Origin: Clostridium sp. CF012 | GTDB taxonomy: Bacteria; Bacillota; Clostridia; Clostridiales; Clostridiaceae | DNA length: 64,000 nt | Assembly (NCBI RefSeq): GCF_018861755.1 | Contig: NZ_JAHLEF010000016.1 | Span: forward strand, 28,764 to 92,763 | Direction of reading: 5' to 3' | Shown here: positions 35,614 through 49,721 of the stretch, piece after piece | Layout of the letters: every line of letters starts with the position of its first letter | Position numbering within the stretch: the first letter of the stretch is position 1 | Program-made: the position numbers and the translations under genes | Notes under the pieces: model-generated | What the model was told of the DNA's origin: nothing | What the model saw: the letters and a program-made list of their open reading frames with translations, nothing else | The model's database searches: none

Positions 35614-36603
35614 TTATATTTCCTTACAGCTTTCTCTAATTATAAACTTAGCCGGTATTGTAATCTTTTTACATATTTCTCTTCCAGATATTAACCGTTC
35701 TATAAGTAAATCTACAGCAGTTTCTCCCATAAATTCAATGTGCAGCTTTATTGTAGTTAGGGGTGGTGTCATATACTGTGCACTTGAAATGTCATTAAAC
35801 CCAACTATGCTCATATCCTCTGGTATCTTTAATTTTCTTTCATATATGGCCTTATAGCAACCTATTGCAATCGAATCGTTAGCTACAAAAGTAGCAGTAG
35901 GTATCGTATCTGCTTCTAGGATTTCCTTCATCAACTTGTAACCGTCTCTTGGTGTATAATTACCAATTTTTATAAAATTTTCATTATACACACCTTTTTC
36001 TTTCATATATTTACAATATGTATCCTCTCTTAAATCTATAACCCTATCCCCATTAATATCTAAATCTATTCCACCTATATAAGCAATCTTAGTATGTCCT
36101 AAAGAAAACAAGTAATCAAGAGCATTTCTTACGGACTTTGAAAAATTAATTATCACTGAATCAAACAAATCCTCATCTTGCGACGTATCTACAAAAACCA
36201 CAGGCCTCGTAAACTTTTTTATTCCTTCAACATCATTAATATTAAAGGTTCCAAGAGCAATAATACCATCAATATTCTTAAGCTTTTCAAGATCATCATT
36301 TTTGCTTATTCTAAATATCTTAGCTCCCTCTGCCACAAGTCTTTTTTCTATTGATACCCTTATAGATAGGTAATAAGTATCCTCAAGTTCCTCTTCAAGC
36401 GAATAGGAATAAAGAAGACCTATTTTAAATTTCTTCCTACTTTTTTTACGTTTTGGCGGTGTATACTCAAGCTCCTGAGCAGCTTCAAATACCCTCTGTC
36501 TTGTTTCAGCTGATACACTTAATGTTTCATCATAATTTAAAACTCTTGATACTGTAGCAATTGAAACCCTAGCCTTCTCAGCAATATCTTTTATAATAGC
36601 CAT
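35614..36603 (-). CDS. LacI-family transcriptional regulator
   Basis: The ~329-residue protein has the LacI helix-turn-helix and hinge (IIKDIAEKARVSIATVSRVLN) followed by a periplasmic-binding-like effector domain (~60-329). That domain contains TATFVANDSIAIGCYKAI and VGFNDISSAQYMTPPLTTI, the usual dimer/effector signatures. The start at 36603 has GAGGTGAT upstream; a GTG start 4 codons earlier overlaps it. It lies downstream of the lactose operon in the same orientation. The palindrome AGTAAAACGTTTACT at 45668-45682 is its likely operator, so a galactoside-responsive repressor is inferred. Confidence 0.88.
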   Translation of the reverse strand: MAIIKDIAEKARVSIATVSRVLNYDETLSVSAETRQRVFEAAQELEYTPPKRKKSRKKFKIGLLYSYSLEEELEDTYYLSIRVSIEKRLVAEGAKIFRISKNDDLEKLKNIDGIIALGTFNINDVEGIKKFTRPVVFVDTSQDEDLFDSVIINFSKSVRNALDYLFSLGHTKIAYIGGIDLDINGDRVIDLREDTYCKYMKEKGVYNENFIKIGNYTPRDGYKLMKEILEADTIPTATFVANDSIAIGCYKAIYERKLKIPEDMSIVGFNDISSAQYMTPPLTTIKLHIEFMGETAVDLLIERLISGREICKKITIPAKFIIRESCKEI

Positions 36604-36694
36604 CCTCTTTATCACCTCTTCTATAAATTTCTATTTTTAACACTTTAAACTTATTCAATTCTATCATATTCAATATGCTTTGCCTAATAATACT

Positions 36695-37573
36695 TTATTC
36701 AAATGATTTACTTTTCCTTAAAAAAGATAATTTTGTCTCTGAGGTAATAATAGCAGCAAATATTAACAAGCACCCTATTAATATTTTCAAAGTCATCTGC
36801 TCTCCTAAAAACATAACCGATGCTAGCGCTCCAAACACAGATTCCATAGAAAGTATAATCGCTGCTCTGGTCCCGGTTGTAAACTTCTGCGAAACATTTT
36901 GCAGAAGAAACGCTAGCGCCGTACTAAAGATACCAAGATATGATACTGCGAGTATCCCCTTTGAATTCAAGTGAATATCGGTTTGTCCCATTACAGTAAT
37001 TGCTATTAATGAGAGTATGAATGCAACAGCAAGTTGAAGAATAGTAATCGCAATAGGATCATACTTTTTCACATACTCCCCTACGAAAAATATGTGAAAA
37101 GCAAAGGCAAGTGCACATATTATTGTCAACATATCCCCTATATTTATCTTATAACTTCCATTTAGAGTTAAAATCCCCGCACCAGTACATGCAAGCAGTG
37201 CCCCTATTATACCAAATTTGTCTACAGGCTTCTTAAACAACATTGTACCTATAAATGGTACCATAACCACATTGATAGAGGTTAAAAATGCATTCTTTGA
37301 AGGTGTTGTATACTGAAGACCCTCAGTCTGAAAAGCAAAGGCCAGAAAAAGAAAAAAACCTAAAATTATTCCAGCCTTTAAAGAAGCACTATTAATTTTT
37401 TTAAGTTTTTTTCTGTATATTGCTGCCATAATCACTGTGGAAATAAAAAACCTGAGAGTCATAATTTGAAATGGGGTAAGATTTGAATCTAAGGATACAC
37501 GTGAAGCTACAAACCCCATACCCCATATTATTGCTACAGATAAAAGCCCAAGCTCTCCAATATACTTTCTCAT
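36695..37573 (-). CDS. EamA/DMT-family permease
   Basis: The ~292-residue protein has ten hydrophobic segments in two EamA repeats (first repeat around IIWGMGFVASRVSL, second around MLTIICALAFAFHIFFVGEYVKKY, described only to locate them). The start at 37573 has GGAGG 9 bases upstream; earlier in-frame ATGs would overlap the hydrolase gene. It is 17 bases after the GH63-like gene, hence likely the last gene of the lac operon. The substrate is unknown; members export or import metabolites such as amino acids or sugars. Confidence 0.83.
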   Translation of the reverse strand: MRKYIGELGLLSVAIIWGMGFVASRVSLDSNLTPFQIMTLRFFISTVIMAAIYRKKLKKINSASLKAGIILGFFLFLAFAFQTEGLQYTTPSKNAFLTSINVVMVPFIGTMLFKKPVDKFGIIGALLACTGAGILTLNGSYKINIGDMLTIICALAFAFHIFFVGEYVKKYDPIAITILQLAVAFILSLIAITVMGQTDIHLNSKGILAVSYLGIFSTALAFLLQNVSQKFTTGTRAAIILSMESVFGALASVMFLGEQMTLKILIGCLLIFAAIITSETKLSFLRKSKSFE

Positions 37574-37590
37574 AAACACTTTTCCTCCAA

Positions 37591-39276
37591 TTATAAATAT
37601 TCCTTGGCCAACATTAAAAACACGCTGGATGTCCATGTAAAAGCAGGGTCTACCAGCCCTTTACCTGTAAAAGGATCAAAATTTTCAGCCATGCCCCCTG
37701 TAATGGTTGCATTGCAAAAACGCTGGGCATAATCCTTAGCAATGGACGAATACCCCAAGGTATTTAATGCATCAATTATCAGATACATTACAGGAGCCCA
37801 AACAGGTCCAAGCCAATAGCCATCCTCCTTATATAAGGGACTTTTATGTGATTCTGTAGCAAGACCAAAGGTGCTTTCAAAATCCTCTTTAAGGCTCGTT
37901 ACAATACTCGCTGTTATATCTTTTGGAAACCTATACCCAATAACAATAGGAAGCCTTAATAAAAGGCTAGTTCTATAGGGTACTTCTCGCTCCTTAGTCC
38001 CATGTACAATAGCTGCAAACCCATTTCCACTCCATAGACGTTCCATTAAAATCTCATACATATCATCTGCTTCTTTTTTCCATCTATCCTTATCTTTCAT
38101 CTTCCCTAGTTCAAGAGCCATTTCGGATAAAATATCCATCTGTCTTATAAGATGAGCTGCAAGGTCAGGAGACTCCACGGGAATACCCATATGGAAAACA
38201 GAAGCATTATCCCACCCTGAATCATTTCCATGGTTATATAAGGGAAGCGTATTTTTGTTTTTCCTTCTATACTCTAGCCAGTACTCTGTTGCTCTTGCTA
38301 AGGATTCATACATGGTTTCCACAACATCTTTTGTGTTAAAAAAGCTGTTGTTTTTTCTTATTTTACTAAAGGCCCATGCATGAATAGGTGGCTTACAGCA
38401 GCTAAAGGAGGAATACCTGTCATTTATAAAATCTGGATATATTCCACACTCATCCTGGTTTTCTACAAATAATAAAAGCTGGTCTAAAGCAAGTTCCGGA
38501 TGATTTAAACTTAACATCATTGCATTAAAACAGTTATCCCAGCTCCATATGTTGTTCATTGAATTTTTTGACATATACATGGCATAACGTGTTAACTTAT
38601 CCTGAGGATGAACAACACAAGACCAAGTTATATAGCTTGCAAGCTCCCTTGAGGCCATGTACCTCTCTGGAACTTCAGGCATGGATTTAAGCCAATCTCC
38701 ATAACACTCATCTACCTTTTTTTGAGCCATTTCATAGCTCTCAAAGTTTTTACATTTCCATACTGTCTTATAACTCTCTATAACAAGATGCATATAGCCT
38801 TCTTTTGTTTCAACATCCATAGCTATGCTTTCATTTCCTACAATCTTCCAGGGTGCATTTAATGCTACATTCCCCTCTATCAAGGAAAACATCATTTTAA
38901 TTTCCTTGGAATAAAAATGATATTCCCATTTATCTGCATCATACTCAAGTACATTATCATATCTTGTTTTAACTGCATTAAACCTAAGTCCAATCCCTCT
39001 AGCTTCAATATGAATCATATCCTCTTCACTAATACAAATATTAATTTGATCCTGTGGATTTTCAATTCCCATTAAAGTTAGCTTTGTTTCGCTAACTTTA
39101 ATACTGTATGGGACTGGATTTCCACCTTTTATTACTTGGATTTTAAAAATTGTACTTTCTGATTCATCGCCTCCATGCACATCTCTTAAAAGTAATTCTC
39201 CAGACTCTAAATCTGTAGAAAAAACAAGATATGATCCGTACCTGCTAAAGGGTACATCACTTATATTAAATTCCAT
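37591..39276 (-). CDS. GH63/MGH1-like glycoside hydrolase
   Basis: The 561-residue protein has an N-terminal beta-sandwich-like half (~1-200) and an (alpha/alpha)6-barrel with WSWDNCFNAMM, GNDSGWDNAS, YWLGPVWAP and PAFTWTSSVFL. These are typical of the GH63/mannosylglycerate-hydrolase-like clan GH-G; the Asp in WDN is the probable acid. There is no signal peptide. It follows lacZ by 32 bases and is co-transcribed. It probably trims alpha-linked sugars from compounds brought in by the same importer; exact specificity cannot be read from sequence. Confidence 0.68.
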   Translation of the reverse strand: MEFNISDVPFSRYGSYLVFSTDLESGELLLRDVHGGDESESTIFKIQVIKGGNPVPYSIKVSETKLTLMGIENPQDQINICISEEDMIHIEARGIGLRFNAVKTRYDNVLEYDADKWEYHFYSKEIKMMFSLIEGNVALNAPWKIVGNESIAMDVETKEGYMHLVIESYKTVWKCKNFESYEMAQKKVDECYGDWLKSMPEVPERYMASRELASYITWSCVVHPQDKLTRYAMYMSKNSMNNIWSWDNCFNAMMLSLNHPELALDQLLLFVENQDECGIYPDFINDRYSSFSCCKPPIHAWAFSKIRKNNSFFNTKDVVETMYESLARATEYWLEYRRKNKNTLPLYNHGNDSGWDNASVFHMGIPVESPDLAAHLIRQMDILSEMALELGKMKDKDRWKKEADDMYEILMERLWSGNGFAAIVHGTKEREVPYRTSLLLRLPIVIGYRFPKDITASIVTSLKEDFESTFGLATESHKSPLYKEDGYWLGPVWAPVMYLIIDALNTLGYSSIAKDYAQRFCNATITGGMAENFDPFTGKGLVDPAFTWTSSVFLMLAKEYL

Positions 39277-39308
39277 ACTATCACCTCTTAAATATTATTT
39301 AAGCTAAA

Positions 39309-43241
<3,933 letters not shown>

Positions 43242-43245
<4 letters not shown>

Positions 43246-44183
43246 CTTTTATTACCTCCTTTTTTGTTAACAGCTAATTCATTTTCATAGAATACCCAGG
43301 TATCAGAGGATTTAAATATAATAGCTGTCAAGATTAATATTATAACAAACATAAACCATGCATTTGCACTAGCATATCCAAGTTTGAACTGTTTAAAGGC
43401 ATTGTTATACACATAAAGGCCATAAAAATAAGTTGATTTCATAGGTCCCCCATTTGTTAACAATAGTGCCAAGGTAAGCTGCTGCAAGGCAGTTATAGTT
43501 GATGTAATGAGGTTAAATAAAAGCGTTGGAGTGATAAGTGGCAATGTAATAGAAAAGAAGGATCGCACAGGTGATGCACCATCTATATAGGCTGCTTCAT
43601 ACATATCTTTTGGAATACTACTTATTGCTGTATAGAATATAAGCATCATTGTACCTACTCCCCAAGCGCTTGCAACAACAATAGCTGTAATAGCCCATTT
43701 GGGGTCTGTGAGCCACCTTGGCCCTGTAATCCCAATAAGGGATAAAAGATAATTTAAAATTCCATATTGAGAATTTAAAATCCATCCCCAAATAATTGAA
43801 ATTGCCACTCCAGATACTACAGTAGGTATATAGAAAATAGTTCTAAAGATCTTTACTCCCTTTACTGGCCTGGTTATAAGAAGTGCAAGAATAAGAGCTA
43901 AAATAAGGTTTAAGGGTACAAATATTAAGGCGAACTTTAGCGTTATAACAAGTGATTTAACAAACTGAGTATCTGTCTTAAACATATTTATGTAATTTCC
44001 CAGGCCTACAAATTCTCGTGTTCCAATAACCGGCCAATTGTAAACGCTCATTATCAATGAGAAAACCAGTGGCACTAGAGTAAACACAAGAAATCCTATT
44101 ATCCATGGTGATATAAAAAGATAAGGTGTAATATTATTTATAAATTTCTTCTTTTTTATTTTTATCTCCTTGGTCTGTTCCAT
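43242..44183 (-). CDS. Galactoside ABC importer permease (CUT1, MalF-like)
   Basis: The 313-residue permease has a Lys-rich cytoplasmic start (KEIKIKKKKF), six membrane segments and EAA loop YEAAYIDGASPVRSFFSITLP. AGGAGGG stands before the ATG. A 17-bp hairpin lies between it and the binding-protein gene. It forms the channel with the MalG-like subunit. Confidence 0.89.
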
Positions 44184-44204
44184 ACTAAACCCTCCTATAT
44201 TTAA

Positions 44205-44245
44205 TTCAAAGAATTATTCCGCTTTTAACGGAATAATTCTTTGAA
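44205..44245 (-). other. Intercistronic hairpin between binding-protein and permease genes
   Basis: Perfect 17-bp stem, 44205-44221 against 44229-44245, with a 7-base loop and no T-run on the minus strand. It ends 6 bases from the binding-protein stop. It is the strongest of the three equivalent hairpins in this window. Confidence 0.8.
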
Positions 44246-44250
44246 AAGTA

Positions 44251-45492
44251 CTATTTTACAGCTTCGTCAAGAGCCTCTTTAGGATTCCTATAGGTACTTG
44301 AATTAAATACCTGTTCGAAGACAAGTGATAATTTATCAGATAGCTGACTCCATTTATCAATTTTGAAGGATGAAGGTGTATATCCTTCACTCTGGCTTAG
44401 CATAGTATAGAATACCGAATACGTGCTATCATTTGTAAGATTTTCTGATTTTGACACAGATTTTAATACTGGAATTTCATGTCCAATACGTGCCTTATTT
44501 GCTTCCTCTGATGTCCAATATTTTATAAACTTCCATGCAGCTTCCTTATTCTTTGAGGTCTTTGATATAGAAACTCCTGAAGAACTTATAATACTTATGG
44601 ATTTCTTGCCCTTTTCAAATACTGGCAGTGTTGCAACACCGAATTTTATACCAGCAGTTTTTAAAGTATCCATGGACCATGACCCATTTATAAACATTGC
44701 AGCCTTTCCAGTTTTCATTTCATCTAAACCAGATCCTTCAGATGCAATTGCAACGCCATTTTTTTCCATGTTTTGGAACATACTAAGAGTTTCCACAGCT
44801 TTTGCACTATTTAGATTCCCCTCAAGCTTTGAATCATCTCCTACATATTTAGTACCATTATTCCATAGGTGCATCTCAAAATCATATGGGTCTGGCTTGC
44901 CAGAAAAAGCAAATCCAAATACCTTTTCACTTTTATTTGTTAGCTTCTTAGCTGTTTCCGTAAGTTCCTGCCAAGTCCATCCAGCTGTTGGATAAGGAAT
45001 ACCAGCTTTGTCAAAGAGTGCTTTATTGTAGTAAACTACATGAGTTGTGTAACCTACAGGCATTCCAAGAACTTTTCCCTTTATAGAATTATAGTTCCAT
45101 AATGCTTCATAGAAGTTGTCCTTATAAGGTTGTCCTTCTTTTTGAATATAAGTATCAAGGGGTTCAAGGGCGCCTCCATATTGAGGATAATTCCACATAT
45201 ACATTACATCCGGAGCATCATTTGCACCGATACCTGCAGCAATCTTAGTATCATAGTCATTACCATATCCCTCTAGAACTACATTCACATCTTTGTTTTC
45301 AACATTGAACTTATCAACTAGTTGCTGCTGCAATGTAAGGGTTTCATCAGAGTCCCATGTTGCAAATCTTATGTTTGCCTTTTGTTTAGGTTTTTCTGTG
45401 GCATTGCTGCTTGGTTTAGTTGCACAGCCAGTAAACATGCTTAGCGTTAAAGTCATTGCAATTAATAATGTTAATACTTTTTTTGTTTTCAT
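44251..45492 (-). CDS. Galactoside ABC importer, substrate-binding lipoprotein
   Basis: The 413-residue family 1 solute-binding protein has signal peptide MKTKKVLTLLIAMTL... with lipobox MFTGC (Cys23). The mature part has ANIRFATWDSDETLTLQQQL and GKAAMFINGSWSMDTL. It is the first gene of the lac operon; a promoter and LacI-type operator lie ~175-230 bases upstream. Ligand inferred as lactose or another beta-galactoside. Confidence 0.9.
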   Translation of the reverse strand: MKTKKVLTLLIAMTLTLSMFTGCATKPSSNATEKPKQKANIRFATWDSDETLTLQQQLVDKFNVENKDVNVVLEGYGNDYDTKIAAGIGANDAPDVMYMWNYPQYGGALEPLDTYIQKEGQPYKDNFYEALWNYNSIKGKVLGMPVGYTTHVVYYNKALFDKAGIPYPTAGWTWQELTETAKKLTNKSEKVFGFAFSGKPDPYDFEMHLWNNGTKYVGDDSKLEGNLNSAKAVETLSMFQNMEKNGVAIASEGSGLDEMKTGKAAMFINGSWSMDTLKTAGIKFGVATLPVFEKGKKSISIISSSGVSISKTSKNKEAAWKFIKYWTSEEANKARIGHEIPVLKSVSKSENLTNDSTYSVFYTMLSQSEGYTPSSFKIDKWSQLSDKLSLVFEQVFNSSTYRNPKEALDEAVK

Positions 45493-45990
45493 TATTTTGC
45501 CCCCTTAATAATAAATCTGTAAGTTTATCTCAAACCCATAAAATTTTTTATGAATTTTCAAACATTTACCTGTAGTATTATCTTCACAAAGTTTTGATTT
45601 AAATCTAAAAAGCCATAATGTCTGTAGTTTCCACTTCTATAGTTAGTTTTAAATTTCATATTTAAATAGTAAAACGTTTACTTTAATTAATAATATACAA
45701 CTTTTTTTAGTAAAAGTCAATAAATAAAGTAGTAAAAATGTTTGTTTTTACTACTTTATTTAAGCGTTAATATTATTTGAAATATTTACTAATATTTCTC
45801 TTATAAGTTTTTTAAATAAGTACTGTAGTCATGTTACCAGTCTATAGTGAAATTTGTAAAAATTTATTTATATCAAAATACTTTTTCGTTTTCCATTATT
45901 TAAGTTGGTAAAATTTTGCCATTTTTACTATCTGTGTTTATATAAACAGTTACAGCATAAGCTCTTTAATTGTTGGACTTAATTAATAAC
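45493..45990. other. Intergenic region between the lac and PiT transcription units
   Basis: About 500 bases without a gene. It contains the lac promoter/operator block (45668-45762). The part from 45763 to 45990 is AT-rich, and I see nothing recognisable in it. Confidence 0.6.
45668..45762 (-). promoter_or_regulatory. lac operon promoter with LacI-type operator and upstream inverted repeat
   Basis: On the minus strand TTGACT (45715-45720), a 17-base spacer and TATATT (45692-45697) form the promoter. Just downstream of the predicted start, AGTAAAACGTTTACT (45668-45682) is a LacI-family-type palindrome with a central CG; it also resembles a CcpA cre. Directly upstream of the -35 is an 18-bp perfect inverted repeat (45721-45738 against 45745-45762), which could be a second protein site or an upstream terminator. 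Confidence 0.75.
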
Positions 45991-46021
45991 ATAAAAAAGC
46001 CCCTCCTTTAATTTGGAGAGG
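45991..46021 (-). terminator. Terminator of the DUF47-PiT operon
   Basis: On the minus strand CCTCTCC pairs with GGAGGGG (one G-T pair) around AAATTAAA, followed by CTTTTTT. It is 57 bases past the PiT stop. Confidence 0.75.
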
Positions 46022-46027
46022 ATGATT

Positions 46028-46040
46028 GGGGTCAGACCCC
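46028..46040. repeat. GGGGTCAGACCCC palindrome
   Basis: 13-base perfect palindrome between the PiT stop and its terminator. This GC-rich motif is known from many bacterial genomes as part of dispersed REP-like or IS200-type transposase-associated elements. It stands out in this AT-rich setting. Only one full copy is seen in the window. Confidence 0.5.
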
Positions 46041-46077
46041 TTACAAAAATTGGAACAGTTTTTGTTGATACTACAAG

Positions 46078-47076
46078 TTATAGAAACATACTCATAACCA
46101 TATATATAATTGCAGCTAAGGTTGCCGATATTGGCAGTGTTATAAACCAGGTGATTATCATTTTTTTCCCTGTATTCCACTTTACTCCCTTTACTCTATA
46201 AGATGTACCTACTCCCATTATTGAAGATGATATAACATGGGTTGTACTAACTGGAAGACCAAATCTGGATGCTCCAAATATTATTAAAGCAGATGACAAA
46301 TCTGCTGCTACGCCATTAACAGGCCTAATTTTCATAATTTGTGTTCCAACTGTCTTTATTATTCTCCAGCCTCCAATGGAAGTACCAAGTGCCATGGATG
46401 TAGCACAAGATACTTGTACCCATAAAGGGATATTTCCCGGCTTTATCAAATTATTGCTTACAAGAGCCATTGTTATTATTCCCATGGATTTTTGAGCATC
46501 GTTTGTTCCATGAGCAAAGGACTGAACCGCAGCTGTAATAGCCTGAAGTCTTCTAAATCTTATATTGGTTTTGGAAAGGTTTAAGTTTTTAAATACATAT
46601 TTAAAAATAGTAAACATAATATAGCCTACTACAAAGGCAAGTATGGGAGATACCAGCAGTGACTTTATTATTGCTACAAATCCTTTATAGTTTATGGATG
46701 AAACCCCTGCAGATGTAATAGCCGCACCCGCAATTGAACCTATAAGTGCATGAGATGAACTGCTTGGTATCCCAAGATACCATGTAACGAGGTTCCATAC
46801 TATAGCAGAAACAAGTGCTGCAAGTATAACTACAGCTCCGTTGGGTATTAAATCCAGGTTTACTATATCCTTAGCGATGGTTTTTGCAACCCCAGTGAAG
46901 GCAACTGCTCCTAGAAAATTCATTAAAGAGGCAATTATAATTGCACGTCTTGGACTTAATGCCTTTGTTGATACAGCTGTTGCAATTGCATTTGCAGTAT
47001 CATGAAAACCATTAATAAAGTCGAAAGACAGTGCAAGGATAACGGTTAAACTAATCATTAAATATGATGTACTCAT
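46078..47076 (-). CDS. pit: PiT-family inorganic phosphate transporter
   Basis: The 332-residue membrane protein has two PHO4 repeats. The signature GFHDTANAIATAVSTKALSPRRA is near the start (residues ~23-45), and SFAHGTNDAQKSMGII is the second-repeat counterpart. It also has GIPSSSSHALIGSIAGA and GLPVSTTHVISSSIMG. It carries out phosphate import coupled to a cation. It is paired with DUF47 upstream (11-base gap), the standard bacterial arrangement. Confidence 0.92.
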   Translation of the reverse strand: MSTSYLMISLTVILALSFDFINGFHDTANAIATAVSTKALSPRRAIIIASLMNFLGAVAFTGVAKTIAKDIVNLDLIPNGAVVILAALVSAIVWNLVTWYLGIPSSSSHALIGSIAGAAITSAGVSSINYKGFVAIIKSLLVSPILAFVVGYIMFTIFKYVFKNLNLSKTNIRFRRLQAITAAVQSFAHGTNDAQKSMGIITMALVSNNLIKPGNIPLWVQVSCATSMALGTSIGGWRIIKTVGTQIMKIRPVNGVAADLSSALIIFGASRFGLPVSTTHVISSSIMGVGTSYRVKGVKWNTGKKMIITWFITLPISATLAAIIYMVMSMFL

Positions 47077-47087
47077 CTCAGTTCTCC

Positions 47088-47711
47088 TTACGCATTCTTC
47101 ATTACTACCGTTTCAAGTACTTTTCCAACCTTTTGGCATTCATCTGCGGTATCTTCAAGAAATCTATATATATCCTTATACTGAATAAGTCTAACTATGT
47201 CCTTCTCTTTTACAAAAAGCTCCTTTATTGCCCTTCTTTCAAGAATATCGCACTTTTCCTCATATTCTTTTATTTTAACTGAATGCTGTCTTATTTGTGT
47301 AAGCTTCTTCTGTGAAAGCAAATCCACAGAACTATTTATTTCAATTATGCATTTGTTTAACAAATCACTAAACTCCACCATGTAATCGTCTATTTCATAT
47401 ATGTTATACATATAGAAATGAGCTGCACATTCCTCAAGCCCATCAAGAATTTCATCCATGTGTAGCGCAAGTTCCATGGCATCCTCACGTTCAATTGGAG
47501 TAATAAAGGTATTATTTAAATCCTTTATTATTTCATCAACAAAGATATCCCCCTTATGCTCATACTCCTTCATTTTCTTTTGAAATTCATCAAGATGTTT
47601 TTCTTCCGTAATTTTAAAATCTAGAAAATACTGTCCACTTTCTTTTAAGTTTGCAGAAATGTCTAAAAGCATTAAAAATAACTTATCTTTCTTTCGTGTG
47701 TTAAGTTTCAT
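47088..47711 (-). CDS. DUF47-family PhoU-like regulator of PiT
   Basis: The 207-residue, all-helical protein resembles PhoU in fold. It has EYEHKGDIFVDEIIKDLN and ITPIEREDAMELALHMDEILDG, both typical of DUF47, with the E-x-x-x-D metal motifs. The start at 47711 (MKLNTRKKDKLF) has GGGGG 8 bases upstream. It is cytoplasmic and is thought to modulate the co-encoded PiT transporter. Confidence 0.9.
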   Translation of the reverse strand: MKLNTRKKDKLFLMLLDISANLKESGQYFLDFKITEEKHLDEFQKKMKEYEHKGDIFVDEIIKDLNNTFITPIEREDAMELALHMDEILDGLEECAAHFYMYNIYEIDDYMVEFSDLLNKCIIEINSSVDLLSQKKLTQIRQHSVKIKEYEEKCDILERRAIKELFVKEKDIVRLIQYKDIYRFLEDTADECQKVGKVLETVVMKNA

Positions 47712-47864
47712 TGATCGTATCCCCCTTCTACTCACTATCTAAAATAATTATCCTTAAATATTCTACCACTAAATGTCATATTCCGAAATAATATTTTTTC
47801 TTAATATTTTAATTGCTTTGGAAATAATTTCAAATATATTAAATAAAGAATAGAAATCTAAAAA

Positions 47865-47900
47865 TAAAAAGTAAACCCATATCATTAGATATGGGTTTAC
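47865..47900 (-). terminator. Terminator of the glutathione peroxidase gene
   Basis: Perfect 13-bp stem, 47871-47883 against 47888-47900, with loop ATTA. It is followed on the minus strand by TTTTTATTTTT. It lies 46 bases past the stop. Confidence 0.85.
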
Positions 47901-47945
47901 TACTATGATCGCAACGATATTAATATTAATTTGATGAAAAGCGCG

Positions 47946-48425
47946 TTAGTTTTTTAATAAATTCTCAATATCAGCCTTTATTTTTGGTAGAGATACTGTG
48001 GGGCTATATCTCTTAATTACCTTCCCCTCAGAATCTATTAAAAACTTAGTAAAGTTCCCTTTTATTTCCTTACCTACAAGACCTTTTGCCTCACCCTTTA
48101 AATATTTAAACAATGGATGTTCTGTTTCTCCATTCACATCTATTTTTTCAAACATAGTAAAAGAGGCACCATAGCCTGATTGACAAAATTCTTGCATATC
48201 TGCACTACTTTCTGAAAATTGCTTTGGGAATTGAGTACACGGAAATCCTAAGATCTCTAAACCTTCTTCTTTGTATTCCCTATTTAATTCTTCTAGATCT
48301 TCAAACTGAGGTGTTAATCCACATCTACTTGCAGTATTTACAACTAAAACCACTTTACCCTTGTATTTCTCCATCTTTATTTCTTGACCATTATTTTCTT
48401 TTGCTAAAAAATCATAAAAACGCAT
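47946..48425 (-). CDS. Glutathione peroxidase family thiol peroxidase (Cys type)
   Basis: The 159-residue thioredoxin-fold peroxidase reduces hydroperoxides, probably with thioredoxin in clostridia. The peroxidatic Cys35 is in NTASRCGLTPQ. The second family motif reads GFPCTQFPKQ (Cys63, Gln69), where family members usually have GFPCNQF. The third motif reads GNFTKFL (123-129), where the normal form is WNFTKFL. The conserved active-site Trp is thus replaced by Gly123. A decayed MarR-like gene tail lies just upstream. Confidence 0.88.
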   Translation of the reverse strand: MRFYDFLAKENNGQEIKMEKYKGKVVLVVNTASRCGLTPQFEDLEELNREYKEEGLEILGFPCTQFPKQFSESSADMQEFCQSGYGASFTMFEKIDVNGETEHPLFKYLKGEAKGLVGKEIKGNFTKFLIDSEGKVIKRYSPTVSLPKIKADIENLLKN

Positions 48426-48459
48426 ATATATTACACCCTTTCATTTTGAATTTTAAATT

Positions 48460-48573
48460 TTAAATAATTTTCATTAACAGTGCATCTAAAGAATTTTTTA
48501 AAAGCTTAAACTCCTCCACAGTTACTCCAACTTTAGAATATATTTTAGCTATTACTTCACTTCTAAATATATA
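48460..48573 (-). pseudogene. C-terminal remnant of a MarR-type regulator
   Basis: A minus-strand frame with no start codon reads FRSEVIAKIYSKVGVTVEEF...KNSLDALL and stops at 48460-48462. It resembles the C-terminal dimerisation helix of MarR/OhrR-type regulators, which often precede peroxide-defence genes such as the adjacent peroxidase. The rest of the gene is missing (stop at 48574-48576). Confidence 0.45.
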
Positions 48574-48631
48574 TTAACATATGCATTTATATAAAACTAT
48601 CACTCTATAGCTATCTTATCATTTTTTTCTT

Positions 48632-49597
<966 letters not shown>

Positions 49598-49721
49598 TTT
49601 TATCCCCTTTCATCTGGTTTACAAAGCAAGCTTTATATTTTATCGTCCGTTGTTGAATAAGCTTAAGAGCAATGTCTAAGGAGAAACTTTTAAATGAGTT
49701 TTCAATTACAAAAGTTTGCTA

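Noticed and set aside
44423..44995. 190-residue plus-strand frame opposite the lac binding protein
   Set aside because: Antisense shadow; the minus-strand lipoprotein gene is unambiguous.
45668..45682. Calling this site purely a CcpA cre
   Set aside because: It resembles both a LacI-family operator and cre; position and the co-located LacI gene favour the former but do not exclude the latter.
45983..46180. 65-residue minus-strand frame overlapping the PiT 3' end
   Set aside because: It runs through the PiT coding sequence and its terminator in another frame.
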